From Xestospongia muta (taxonomy: Eukaryota > Porifera > Demospongiae > Haplosclerida > Petrosiidae): DNA of 64,000 nt. A model generated the notes under the pieces. That model was not told where the DNA came from, ran no database searches, and was given only the letters and a program-made list of their open reading frames with translations. Shown here one piece after another: positions 1-12,108 of the stretch. Where the stretch lies: assembly GCA_963693285.1 (NCBI GenBank), contig OY848917.1, positions 24,424,745 to 24,488,744 on the forward strand, read 5' to 3'. Position 1 is the stretch's first letter; every line of letters begins with the position of its first letter. Position numbers and translations under genes: made by a program.

Positions 1-138
1 TCATTGTGTATAAGTAAGATGCAGCTAAATTTCTCAATAGGATTTATAGTAGTAATTTATATACAATATTCCTTGTATCATTATTAGCTTTTTAGTTAAT
101 ATTCAATTTTTGTTCTTGTGGTTACTCTGTTTATATAG
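1..138 (+). other. Probable intron, 3' end
   Basis: AT-rich sequence ending in a T-rich tract and AG at 137-138, directly before the open frame of the first gene. I read it as the end of an intron whose upstream exon is outside the window. No other feature is seen. Confidence 0.45.
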
Positions 139-2756
139 CATATGTGCACAAAGATGATAGTTACTATATGTATATGCACAGCTTAACACAAAGATGTTAT
201 TTTACTATAGATGCTGATAACACAATCAATTATCTGAAATGTGCCTACCAAGAACGAAGATACAATGAATGTGTCAATATCTGTGAATCAATTCCAATCA
301 AGAAAGCTAGCGATAGCTGCAACTATAGTCAAGAAGTACTCAATAGTATTAAATTGGTGTTTGGGAAGTCTCTCTATCTAGCGCATGTCAATAACATGAA
401 ATACTCAGAGAAAGAAACAAACTCTCCGTCATTTAACAGGAAGGAACATTTTGTAGCTGTAGAAAAAGCCATTCAAATGTTGGGAGCTGTAACAGATGGA
501 GAAATGATCGATGAAGAAGGGACGAGATTACTTGACCTTGCAATGATTGACTACATACGAGAGACAAACAGCTTAAAGGACTGTAGACGTTGCTTACTGT
601 GTCATTCTAAAAGTGATTTGAGAAGTAGCCATGTTATTCCAAATTTTGTTTTATCAGGTTTTGCTAAGGGCCTGAAGATGACATCATCTAAAAAAGTTTA
701 TATTTCTTTTAGTGGGTCTGATGAACACAAGTTTATAACACCTCGACAAGCAGCCTGGTGGATGCTTTGTGGTAACTGTGAACTTCTTCTCAGTAGTAGT
801 GGAGAAAGTCCTTTCGCAAAGGAGTTCTTTCATGAGATATACAAGGCTTCTGATCCTTCAAATCCTACAAAAGAGCACGGAATATTTTATTCTAAATGGC
901 TTTACCAATTTGCTGCAGGGATATTGTTTCGTGGGTTGGCTGTAAATCCTAAGGGCATTTCTGGGTTTTTGAATGATGCTGACATTTACGAAGTTTTGAC
1001 AACTCTTAAAAAAATAATCAGACATCCAGACGATACATTTGCTCACTGCCTCAAAATAGCCATTTTTGCTAATCCTTTATCCCTTTCACCAGATGAAGAA
1101 CAAAGTGCTTTTACGTTACACAGGGTCCTTAACATGCCTGGTTTTGTTTATCTAATGGAAAATGACGAAAAAGTTAATTACCACAAAATCCCTACAGTTG
1201 CCAACTTTTTGCTTGCTCACTTGGGAATGTTAAACATTGTTGTAACTTTTCCAGGTGGGGATTTTGTCCTTCCTGAAGAGGCATGTATTAATTATCAATC
1301 TGGTGTGTTTGATATACCTGCAGAGAATCAAAGGTTACAGTTACTTCCTTCTGCAATTCGCCAATCATTGACTTTGATTGCTCAAACGGTAGAAATTCAG
1401 GAAATTAAAATTACTCAAAAAAGGCTACAAGATTGCAGAATGTATGATTCCACTGCATCACCACCTGAAGCATTGGAAAAGGTGTATGGTTTGGCACAAG
1501 CTAAACAAAATGACATTACACTGCTGCAACAAGTCGGCTTTCAACCTTCTTCAGATCCACGATTTCCGAAGGTATTTAACCTTTTACCGTCTAATATTTT
1601 GGTGAAAAGAGGGCTTGATGGTAATGATCTGTGCCTTCCTCCTGGTCACAAGCTCCTATTACATCAAACTCTTGAAAGCGGCAGTGATGGAATTACTCAC
1701 TTTCTTTGTGTCGGGATTGATGAAGAAGGTTACTCAAAAAGTAGGCCATATATTGTGAAGCACAGATATATGCCTGGTCTCTATATCGATACTGGTTTCT
1801 TCATATCTGCTGAAGACCTTAGTCCAGAAGAACTTCTTCCTGATAAGCATCCCAAGTTTTATGCAGAAAGTCTGTTCACTGATTTAAAGTCATCAACTGC
1901 ATTTCAGGTACACTTCTCTGATTTTCTTAAAAAATTGGACATCACTTTGACTAGGTTACTAGAGCTTCACTCAAGGTATGTTGTATATGTAAATGTGTTA
2001 TCATAGTAAATTTAACTTGTAAATCATTCATTATTTTTTTGTTGTATTGTAGTATGGATAGTGTAACTAAAATTTGTCTAAAATTCTATTTCTATAGCAA
2101 TATTTGGATGAATGTTAAGTGTATTCCTCCATGCTGGTTCTGTATTGACAGATGTGACGTGTGCTACTCTTGTGCTAGAAATTCTATTGTTCTCTATAAG
2201 CAGACATTTCTTTATTGTAGTGACATATGTCGTGCCAAACTGGTGAAACCACCAACTGTGCACACTGCTCTTTCAGAAGGATATGAAATAAAGAATGAAT
2301 ATGATGGCTCTCGTCATGTGATTGTACCCAAAGGTCATGTTGTGATAACACATATTACAACAGAATTCATTTTTGGAAAGGATAACAATCAATCTGGTGA
2401 ACTAACGATGTTTTTATGCAAAAGTAGTAAAGAAGTTGGTGATCGACCTTACATTATATGTCATATGCATAGCCTTGTTGAACAGTTCTCCATTGGGATG
2501 TACATACTACCATCAAATTTTACACCGATGGAGCTTTTACCCGATTCTAAGAGTAGTGATTCACACACTCATTACATCGACAGTCTATACTCCAGTGGGA
2601 TTATAACAATACTATTGTTAAATCTTTTAAGAAAACATCAACTTCACGATATCGATAACATTCTACAATGTGACTTAAAGTATGTCTTTGTATAAGAAAA
2701 ACAATTTTATTTATATATAGTGTGTGTTTGATTCATGAAGCAAGTTATAATTGATG

Positions 2757-2812
<56 letters not shown>

Positions 2813-4147
2813 GTAATTTTTATGACAAACGATGTGATATTCCATGTTGGTATTGTAAAGATAAGTGTGTGAATTGTTTTGCCTTGTCAAATGAAAAGAA
2901 GTACTGCAGTGATATCTGTCAAGATATGCATGACACTAATGTATCTCCACATGTTTTTACTAGTTTACCTGAAGGATTTATAATTAAAAGGTCATTCAAG
3001 ACATCAGAATGCAGCATTGTTATCTTACCAGAAGGTCATCGCCATCTTCTTCACACAACTGGCTCTATAAACACTACAGATGGAAAATTGGTGTCTGAAT
3101 TGACTATGATACTATGTGTCGATGAAACAACTTCAGTAAGAACCGCTTATGTTTTGTTTCAGGAATATAAACCTCAGAGGAACAGACTTGCCAATGTTGG
3201 TCTTCTTATTTCTACTAAAGACTTTTCTATTAAGGGCCCTATGTGTCAGAATGATATTGCTGGTCAGATTTTTGTCAATCAGCTAAAGTCACCACAATAT
3301 AATATTTCTCATGGAATTAAAGAAGCACTAAAGCGAAGAGGCTTTACTAACATGGATTCCTTCCTTGAGTGTGCCAGGTAAACTTCAGTACTTACAAACG
3401 TGACGAACAATTATAATATAGATTCAATAATTTCATTCATTGTTATTTCGTAATTTTTCATCTAGTACTAAAAGGATGGACATTAAATGTTCATCACTGT
3501 GCTGGTTCTGTGAGCATAGGTGTCTTGTTTGTCTACAACCTGCTAAAATAGTAACCAATATAAATGGGGAGCAGATTCGTCATTGTTGTGATGAGTGTCT
3601 ACAAGTTGTTTACCAGAATCCTGGTATAATACATTTACTACCTGCTGACTATAAAGTTCTGAATAAACCTAGTGGAGAAGGAAATGTTGTAACACTTCCT
3701 ACTGGACATCAAAAGCTCTTCCACATTAGTCGTGAATACAGAAGAAAAGATGGACGATATGGTCACTATACCTTAATACTCTGTGCTAACTTGACTATTG
3801 GTGGTAACCTTTATGTATTATACCACCAATTCAATTTTCTGCGTCAAATAACTTTTGGGTTTTATATTTCTAGTGACAATTTGGAGCCTGAGAAACCACT
3901 CCAGTGCTCCAGTAAAGAGGATCAGATGAAGTGCCTAAGGTACATGAACCAGCTTATTGCTCTTGAACCTTTTGGCAATATCATTAAAACTGCACTAGCA
4001 GAACAAGGTGTTTCAAAGTTAGAACTGGATGCATTGTAAGTATGAACAATCATTAATATTAATTTACATATAATATGTTTTCATAGGAAGTCCATTAAAG
4101 ATACAGTGTGTGTACCTCCTTGCTGGTATTGCAAAAGCATGAAATGA
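139..4147 (+). CDS. HNH-like/zinc-finger protein with tandem one-exon modules (5' end missing)
   Basis: Product not recognised by name. Exons read: 139-1975, 2098-2679, 2814-3377, 3466-4035, 4087-4147 (stop TGA 4145-4147), giving about 1,200 residues. The first exon begins with a helical, possibly TPR-like stretch. It then has CxxC, an SHVIP motif and a second CxxCE near 589-785, the layout of HNH-nuclease-like zinc modules. Its C-terminal part has PPGH, LLHxT, FLC and LSPEELLP motifs. Those motifs recur in exons 2-4, each preceded by a CWFC/CWYC...CxxC...YCSDxC zinc-finger-like cluster. Every junction is phase 2, so the modules can be duplicated or skipped without frame loss. Exon 5 starts a further module and stops just after CWYC, so the last module is truncated. 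The frame is open right back to the acceptor at 138, so the gene probably starts upstream. Nuclease activity is inference only. Confidence 0.6.
2098..4147 (+). repeat. Tandem array of homologous coding exons
   Basis: Three successive exons of 582, 564 and 570 bases encode the same module: a Cys cluster, then a PxGH...LLH segment, then a (T/L)xxLC strand and a GxxIS..(D/N) segment. A fourth copy begins at 4087 and is cut short after 19 codons. All lengths are multiples of three and all boundaries are phase 2. Protein identity between modules is low, so the duplications are old. Confidence 0.7.
2757..2811 (+). repeat. (TC)n microsatellite forming an intron polypyrimidine tract
   Basis: An uninterrupted TC run fills the 3' half of the 134-base intron 2680-2813 and touches the acceptor AG at 2812-2813. 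Confidence 0.9.
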
Positions 4148-5099
4148 CTATTGAAAATGCTGTATATATTTGCATTGATGATTTTTTTTATTTTTGAGTT
4201 TAATCTTTTTGGATTTATTGACCTTTTATAGTTTGGAATATATATACTACTAGAGCTCAGACACTTTGAATTACAAAGTATTTTATTGTATACGCACACA
4301 CATATACCTACATCTTTAGTACTTTCATAACTGTTGACACTGGAACTGAAAGTGTAGTTTAAATACTCAAAATATATATTTTTTGTATTGGAGACTTCTT
4401 TGAAATACTGGCCATACTCTAAGAGACCAAGAGAGAGAGAATATGAAGGGAAACAATAATACGGAGTTATGAAATGGATTTGAACGAGTTGTTAAGTTGC
4501 CTGTTTCCAAACATTATTAACCCTTCAAAGTAGCTGCCCACAAAAAAACCTTGCATTGGTTTATTAATCATGCTTCAGTTAGGGTGTTCAGTTTTACATG
4601 TATCTAGGGTTCTACAACTGGATTTGATATATTGTAAGCTCTAGTTGAGCTGTGTTTACAAAATGATATAACTTAGTCATCAAGTAATAATATAGTCTTT
4701 ACAGGTTTGTTTTATTATAATTTGAGGTGAGTATAGTCAGTGTAATTTGCAACAATTCATTTCTTGGGTATATTATGACAATCAGTAGGATCAATGAATA
4801 TGTCAGCATGGGAATAACTCAGTTGTGACCAAGAAGTAGTAACTGGTTATATAGCATGCTCAGATAATACAGTTAATAAATATGCAGACATAATCAAGTT
4901 TTTTATCTACCTCAGATAAACGTCCCTTGACAATAGATCTAAAATGCTAAACTTAGATGCATATGATCAAGGGCAAACACTTAGAAATATAATTACAGTT
5001 GATCTTTAAAATATTTTTTCTCACAGCAATTACGAACTTAAATTGCCATCATCAAATACTATTTGACTGACTTCCTTACCATCAGAAAGATCAATATTG
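4148..5099. other. Non-coding; duplicated at 18.4-19.2 kb
   Basis: No gene seen. Most of this stretch is present again, diverged and rearranged, at about 18390-19070. Bases around 4960-5100 also recur near 16975-17130. Confidence 0.6.
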
Positions 5100-6288
5100 T
5101 CAGCACTGCGCATGCTCAGTTATGATGTCGATAATCTAATGCGTATATGTACGTCATTACGGGCTAGGTCGTTTTACCAGCCAGACAATTATTACAGTGG
5201 CATTTCGGTTGCAGACGGACAATTGAATTATAGTTGCCGAACGTTTCGTCATTGTGTATTAGTGTTACAATAAAGAGTGTTTCTTTGATAAAGTCTATAT
5301 CTATTTATAGGTTAGTTATATCTTTAGCTAAGTATTACAAGGCAGGATGGAAATAAATACATTTGTGTTCAAGTATTCACGTGTAATCTAATGACATACC
5401 ATTGTAAATGACTTAATTCACTGAAAAAATGATTAGGATAATTTAAACAATCCTTAATCAATTTAGATTACATGTAATACAAACTGAAATAGTATCGCAT
5501 TGTTTTTATTAATAATATAATTGTATACACCATAATTTCACAGCTGTGCAGTTAATAGGTAGATGGAGGAAATGTAATTTAAATAAACTTTGAATATGTT
5601 TAATGAGGATGAATCCGGGCCACAATGCCATAATGACTGGTGAGTTTGGCAGCTTTATCCTTGTCCCCTTGCTACAATAACTGTGCAATAAAATGACTGA
5701 TGAGACATCAATTCCATTCATGAATTAAGAAGCAGCTTGAGTTCTTTAAAAGCTAGATGAAACCATCACCAAGAATCAGATTGAGGTCTCGTTGTCACTC
5801 AACAGGGTCTCAAGCAGGAATTCCTCTCCTTGACCAAGGAACACCTTGACTCCATTGTTTTGCTATCAAACATCAAACAACCCAATACTGGCTGCTCTTA
5901 GTCTTGACTAGCTGCTAAACAACTTGACATTACCCATCCTTATACTTGCAGGCTACAACTGGTATATACACTGTGACTAGATATATTCACTGCATATTAC
6001 ACTACTGTAACACTATGTGGGAGCTTACTGCTGTTGGCACTCATGGCATACAGTACATAGCATATATAACATATTTGACATAATTGGTTTACTCCCATAG
6101 CACATTTAATATACATCTACATATATTGGCTTCTTACAGTTATCACACACTGCACTCAGCACATTAGTGGCTGACAGATTATAAAAATATTCATCACAGA
6201 CCACTGATGGGAGGGTTTAGTCACTTCCTACAGTAATCACACACTGCATTCAGTTGTTTACAAGCTGTTAGGACAAACTTATCTCATT

Positions 6289-6563
6289 TAAGAAACTAAT
6301 TCCCATTGTGTTGGCTGTGATGGTTTGAGGCTATTGAGTGTCATAGCTGAGCCATACACAGTCAATGCGACAACCAGTTTGCATGCTTGCTTCTTGCTAC
6401 TCTCACAAAGCAGACTTTATGCACCTTCTAAGATGTTTTCTTTCTTCTTGGAAGCATATTACAGATTAATAATTACTGCCTCAGACATACATAGCCACAG
6501 GAAAACCCTAGCTGATAACCTCTGGACAGGACTGGACATCCCTCTCCTGGATGATGTTATTTA
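6289..6563 (+). pseudogene. RNase H-like pol relic of the YR retroelement
   Basis: Homology to the RNase H segment is split over at least two frames, with stops after the VMVWG motif. The later part, from about 6325 to 6564, stays open for 79 codons and includes the LADNL motif. Confidence 0.55.
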
Positions 6564-6569
6564 GGGATA

Positions 6570-7445
6570 TTATAAGCTTGGAATAGCACCTTCTACAAAG
6601 AAGATGTATGAACTAGCCATGAAACATTTCAGTAGCATCTGCTTTAATTATTCAGCTGTCAACCCATTCCCAGTTAGCAAACCTATGTAATTATGTTACA
6701 TTTTAGCTTTCATGACTAAAGTTGGGTTATCACCTCAATCAATAAAGTTGTATTTAGTAATACCCACAATTTGATGCCAAGATTGAAGTGAGACTTCTGG
6801 AACTTAAATTACTGTCCTCCTACTTGTGATTGAAACTCACACTGAATGGGGTAGCTAGATAGAGAGTCTGGGATATTTCCCAAAGAAACCTTGCCTTCCA
6901 TGAGTGGACAGTGACATAATCTTGTATAGACAGCATGTTTAGTCTTCTCTTTGAGATTTTTTCAGGCAGGAGTAGTAACAGTGTCTATATTGTCAGCCCA
7001 TATACATCTTGCATGGGAGGATGTTAGCATGGACAGTGTTGGAAAGCCTATGCTTTGCAGATTTATTTAAAAGTTTTCAAATGCAACCACTTTGGTAAAG
7101 GCATTGATGTATTCTTGGGTTGCAAAAAATCCTACATATGCCCAGTGGCAGCTGTGCTATCATAAATAGCAGTCCATGGCCCACTGGCAGGCCCTTTCTT
7201 TTATTTTCAAGATGACATCCCATTTACAAAGAGCCATTTTGTCTCAATGGTCAGAGATGTACCAGACCAGATGTGTTTAAACCAATCTCTGTACACATGG
7301 CATAGCTTCAGGATTAGGGCAGCCATAGCAGCAGCTTAAGCCGGTGTGGAAGACTACACAATCAAAGTGCTTGGACACTGGTCAGGTGCTACCTTACATT
7401 TGGATAACAAGACAGGAGTTGGTATCACTTACTTCCTGTATATTT
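6570..7445 (+). pseudogene. Tyrosine recombinase relic of the YR retroelement
   Basis: The core-binding start, the CPVAAV segment, the HSFR box and the GHW box occur in the correct order and spacing for a DIRS/Ngaro integrase. Several in-frame stops interrupt it. The catalytic Tyr expected after the GHW box is not evident. Confidence 0.65.
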
Positions 7446-8210
7446 AACAATTTTACGTTTCCACCCTGGATCCTCTTTACCTATATTATATTGTTAATAG
7501 GAGCAAGAGATCAGTAGCAAATGCTGTATTATGTTTGAAAGAATGTAAAGAGAAACCGATTTTTTGAAAATCAGACAAATCTATTATCATATCTTAATTA
7601 AATTTTGTTTATTTATAATGTCAATTAGTTAGACAAAAGTTATTTGTACAATAACTGTCACTATGGAATTTAAAATAGGACATCTATGTAGATACTAGAA
7701 ACGCTTTTGTCCTTTTTGAGAAATGGCTTACACTGTGTAAGAAATTATTGGTTGATCTAATCAATATATAGTTATACAAGTTACATAATGCAAACTGAAA
7801 TTAAATGTAATATACTTTTGATTACTATTGTCCTATGGGAATTGATTATTATCAAATCAAAATATTTTTATTTCTTTAAAAAAAACATTTTTAGTTCAAA
7901 CATTTTGTAAACAGTTTACATCATGCAATCTATATAACCGTATATTGATTGAATCAAGAAATCAATGTTTACAGTGTATTTTTTAAACTACATAAACTGT
8001 ACATGTGTAATTGCTAACTTAAATAATAAATTAAAACTAATATTAATCTTTATCAATGTATTTTATTCACTTGCAAACCATGAATTATAATTATAGTTTA
8101 ACAAACAATCTATATTAACAATGAATAATGTTGATAATGTAATGGTATAACATAAAAGTGACATGAAACTAAGAAATATTCTCTATTTTCTATTAAGTTA
8201 AATTTCAGAA
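7446..8210. other. Non-coding 5' flank of SAMHD1-like copy A
   Basis: AT-rich, no gene seen. The part from about 7760 recurs at 9495 and at 22010 as the upstream region of the other SAMHD1-like copies, so it probably holds the ancestral promoter. Confidence 0.5.
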
Positions 8211-9414
8211 ATGGATGAAGAGAAGCAACCACAAGAATTAAAATTTAAAATACAGAATTCTAATTAAACTTCGAATATTACTATTATTTTGTTAGGTTTT
8301 CAATCACCCAATACATGGACATATTAAACTTCATCCACTCTTGGTCTCTATTATTGATACATCCCAATTTCAAAGACTAAGATATATTAAACAACTTGGT
8401 ATTTTACTGTATTTTCATTAACAAACTATTACTTTCTATATAGGTGGAGATTATTATGTGTATCCAGGAGCTTCTCACAATAGATTTGAGCACAGTTTAG
8501 GGTAATGCTTTTGTTAATTGCAGTAGGGGTATTATAAAATATATTTAATAGTGTGTCTTATTTAGCTGGTGAATTTGTTAAGAATCTCAAACGTTGTCAA
8601 CCAGAACTCAATATTTCTGACAGTGATGTGTTGTGTATTAAAATAGCAGGTCTCTGTCATGATTTAGGTCATGGACCATTTTCTCATTTGTTCAATTTAT
8701 TCCTCTTATCACAGGGAATAGAATATGGAAGGTAAAACTTATTTATTTTAAATTAAAATATCCTATTTATTTTGCTATATGTTAAGCATGAGCAAACCAC
8801 TATTAGTATGCTGCTGTATTTGATAGATGACAATAATCTGATGTGTGACTTTAAAGATAATGGATTGACAGAAACACATGTAGAGTTCATCAAAAACCTA
8901 ATAATTGGTAACAATATAGGAGAAGATAAGGATAGAATCTTTCTTTATGAAGTATAAGCAATATTTTAAATTATGTTATAGTTATTTCAATTTGTACAAC
9001 ATGCAGATTGTGGCTAATAAGACTAATGAGGTTGATGTTGATAAATGGGATTATTTTGCAAGAGATTGCTACCATCTAGGAATTGGTAATAACTTTGACT
9101 GGCAACGTTATATAAAGTTTGCTAGAGTCACTAAATTGGAGGATGGCACTCATCACATTTGTATAAGGGATAAAGTAAGCTTTTCCTATGTAAATAATGG
9201 CATATCATTTTTCACAGGAAGTCCATAATTTATTTGAAATGTTTTATGCTCGAAACGTTTTACATCGAAGAGCTTATCAACATAAAAAAATCATGCTGTT
9301 GGGCTAATGTGAGAAATAGTAATGTATGTTATCATTTGAAAATATCTATCAGGTTGCGGATGCATTAAAAGAAGCTTATGACCATTTACTTTTAAAGATA
9401 ACAGCAGAAGATGG
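8211..9414 (+). pseudogene. SAMHD1-like dNTPase pseudogene A1
   Basis: Homologous exon by exon to copy B at 22455. Exons: 8211-8246, 8296-8398, 8444-8501, 8552-8731, 8787-8951, 9007-9174, 9218-9308, 9353-9414. HD-domain motifs are still readable ([29 protein letters not shown]). Lesions: the first donor AAA|GT has become AAA|AT; exon 4 has a 7-base deletion after the SHLF motif, giving a frameshift and early stop; exons 7 and 8 are each one base short. The homology stops just inside the next exon (near 9490), where a second, tandem copy begins. It cannot encode a full enzyme. Confidence 0.8.
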
Positions 9415-9895
9415 GTAGGTTCAGTCTTTATTGTTCATTTAGTTATATACTTATTAAATCGGCATCATGTTTGTTAGGAGTGTTCAGTCAATATATGGTT
9501 ATACAAGTTACATAATGCAAATTGAAAGTAAGCATAATATACTTTTGATTATTATAAAATGAAAATATATTCATTTCTTTTAAAAAACATTTTTAGTTCA
9601 AACATTTTGTAAACAGTTTACATCATGCAATCTATATAACCATATATTGATTAAATCAAGCAATCAATATTTGTTAAACTACATAAACTGTACATGTGTA
9701 ATTGCTAACTTAATAATAAATCAAAACTAATATTAATCTTTATCATTGTATTTTATTATGAACCTGCAAACCACGAATTAGCTAAACAACCAATCTATAT
9801 TAACAATGAATAATGTTGATAATGTAATGGTATAACATAAAAGTGACACAAAGCTAAGAAATATTCTCTATTTTCTATTAAGTTAAATTTCAGAA

Positions 9896-10971
9896 ATGGA
9901 TGAAGAGAAGCAATCACAAGAGTCCAAATTTAAAGTACAGAATTCTGAATAAATTTCATATATTACTATTATTTTGTTAGGTTTTCAATGACCCAATACA
10001 TGGACATATTAAACTTCATCCTCTCTTGGTCTCTATTATTGATACACCCCAATTTCAAAGACTAAGACATATTAAACAACTTGGTATTTTATCATCACAT
10101 TTGCATCAGGGATAAAGTAAGCTTTTCCTATCCAATATAATGTCATATCATTTTTCACAGGAAGTCCATAATTTATTTGAAATGTTTCATGCTCGGAACG
10201 TTTTACATCGAAAGGCTTATCAACACAAAAAAATCATCCTATTGAGCTAATGTGAGAATTAGTAATATTTGTTATCATTTGAAAATGTCTATCAGGATTG
10301 CTGATGCATTAAAAGAAGCTAATGACCATTTACTTTTAAAGATAACAGCAGAAGATGGATAGGTTCAGTCTTTATTGTTCATTTAGTTATATACTTATTA
10401 AATCTACATCAATTGTTTGTTAGGAGTGTTCTCAAGGAAGTCAAAATGTCAGATGCAATACATTATATGCCAGCTCATACTCAATTAACAGATACTGTTT
10501 TACAACAAATTATGATGTCCTCAAAGTTACAGCTTCAATGCTCATTATGATGCAGGCTCAGCAATTGTTGAGACAAGTTGAAAAGAGAAATCTGTATGAA
10601 TTTGTTGATCAAACAAAATCTTTTCCAGAGAAACTGAAGCTTACTGAGGTATTTGTAATGTAAAATTCAGTTTTTAGTAAATGATGTATATTCAGACTGA
10701 GATCAGGTCACAAATAATTCAACTAGATTTTACAAACACACTGACTGAAGATGATCTCCATGTTAAAGTATGTAAAGTATCACTCAAATGTTACCTGAAG
10801 TATTTTGTGAGACATACATTAGAGTATATTGTAAAAAATTGGAATAACGAACTATTGATATAATTAAAAGGTATTAAATTATAAGCTTCTACTTTGACTT
10901 TATGATTTTATAGACTCTTTAAAGATTGGTGCGATCAATTGCAAAATGACTTCTATCTAAGTCCTATTTAA
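9896..10971 (+). pseudogene. SAMHD1-like pseudogene A2 (internal deletion)
   Basis: A tandem partial duplicate of A1 with its own 5' flank from about 9490. It keeps the start ATG with an intact first donor (AAA|GTAC) and the VFNDPIHGH exon. It then jumps from the end of exon 2 to the end of exon 6 (near 10092). Later exons follow: [12 protein letters not shown], the IADALKEA exon, the VLKEVKMSD exon, the TNTLTEDDLHVK exon and a terminal exon ending at TAA 10969-10971. The first exon past the jump carries the same one-base deletion as A1 (exon 7), and most of exon 12 is missing. The last donor (AAAAG|GTATT, near 10870) is intact here but lost in copy B. Confidence 0.75.
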
Positions 10972-11640
10972 ATGAAGTTAGTTTCACTCTAACTTACTCC
11001 ATTGACTCTGTTCTAAATATGTTAACTTATACTGTAGCAACTAATATTTTAATACAAACTATACATGCAAATAAGTTCATAGTTACTACATTGTTCTAGT
11101 ATTGCATATTTAACAGTAGATATTATGACAATTTTATATAGTTTAAATGAAAAATAAATAAATTAAATAAAAATAAATCATAGATCAATTCATTTATTTA
11201 TATCATTGTAAAACTAATTGGTTCATTTAGCCATTTATTCAGTATTGCAGCATTGACAAGGAAGCAACTTCTTTACCACTACTATTTCATACCCAACTTT
11301 ACACAATTTTGGTTCTATGAAAGAAAGTGAAGCTGAGGTTTCATTTCTTTCTCACCTGGATGTATGTCATTCCTACTGTTGAGCCAAATTACAAAGGGAA
11401 ATTTTTCAAATACATGGTACAAAACTGATGTAATTTTGTGGGAAATAATAATATTGTAACATCAATTTAAATGATTAAAGTTTTTTATTGTATGCATCAT
11501 TAATTGTTTGTTTTCACCAATAAAAAATGTAAGTATATGCTACAGTCCTGATAAATTGCCCGTCATAGCTGCTATGAATAAAAATGTGATAAATAAGGCT
11601 GAGACAAATGTATACTTTTTCATATATACCTGTTTTTTAA
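10972..11640. other. Non-coding 3' flank of SAMHD1-like copy A
   Basis: AT-rich, no gene seen. Parts correspond to 24452-24730 downstream of copy B. Confidence 0.5.
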
Positions 11641-12108
11641 AGTCTCTAAATAAAAAGTATTGTGCTACCTTAGATAAAATTTAGTAGATTAAAATATTGT
11701 TTATATAAATATATATACTACTTTATTAAATTAAACATTATATACTCTATCTATGAAATATTGTTCACCTATTATCATCATCACTGTTCATAGCAATTTT
11801 TTTTTGTTATATATTTACTTTTTTCATCAAATATGTTACTATGTTCAACTTGTATAATCATATAAATCAACCAATCAGTTTTAAAAGTGACTCTACCTGA
11901 TTGTCATAATCTTTGCATGTTGAACATGAACAGGTACTATAATTGTTTTGTCATGCAAAGCAGCATTCTATGAACAGTGTGATTAGTATTCACACTCCTT
12001 CATAGATTAGAGTACATGATGTTTACATACAATAAAGCAGTGTATACTTTTATAATACGATGTACTAAACTTTATCTAAGGCAGCATAATACTTTTAATT
12101 TATGGACT
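11641..12108. mobile_element. MITE-like element with ~46-bp terminal inverted repeats
   Basis: The left end (11641-11686) and the reverse complement of the right end (12063-12108) match at about 40 of 46 positions, both starting AGTC and both containing CCTTAGATAAA. There is no coding capacity. An inner inverted pair, CACTGTTCATAG (near 11784) and CTATGAACAGTG (near 11969), makes the centre foldable. Copy B (24740-25030) keeps the centre but lacks both outer ends. Confidence 0.65.

Larger units (their letters stand above)
5100..7445 (+). mobile_element. Decayed tyrosine-recombinase retroelement (DIRS/Ngaro-like), copy A
   Basis: A degenerate plus-strand element. From 6289 a conceptual translation reads KKLIPIVLAVMVWG, then (after frame breaks) CDN, MHLLRCF and LADNL, the signature of the RNase H end of DIRS/Ngaro-type pol. 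From about 6575 it reads LGIAPSTKKMYELAMKHF, the start of a tyrosine-recombinase core-binding domain. Near 7080-7440 it gives CPVAAVLS, then HSFR (His 7301-7303, Arg 7310-7312; the HxxR motif) and KVLGHWSGA. Stops such as TAA at 7337-7339 and frame shifts show it is dead. The 5' part (5100-5350) is a conserved block also present in copy B, perhaps the element's terminal or leader region. Confidence 0.7.

Noticed and set aside
5110..5345. LTR of a gypsy element
   Set aside because: The block has an LTR-like feel (TATTACAGTGG), but no second copy flanks the same element and the element's enzymes are of the tyrosine-recombinase type, so classical LTRs are not expected.
5509..5721. Minus-strand frame also seen at 20399-20689
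   Set aside because: Present in both duplicates, but the plus-strand direction agrees with the retroelement and the minus frames diverge in length and reading frame; probably incidental.
8553..8735. SAMHD1 copy A frame as a short separate HD protein
   Set aside because: It is exon 4 of a pseudogene, cut by a 7-base deletion; the apparent end is frameshifted sequence.
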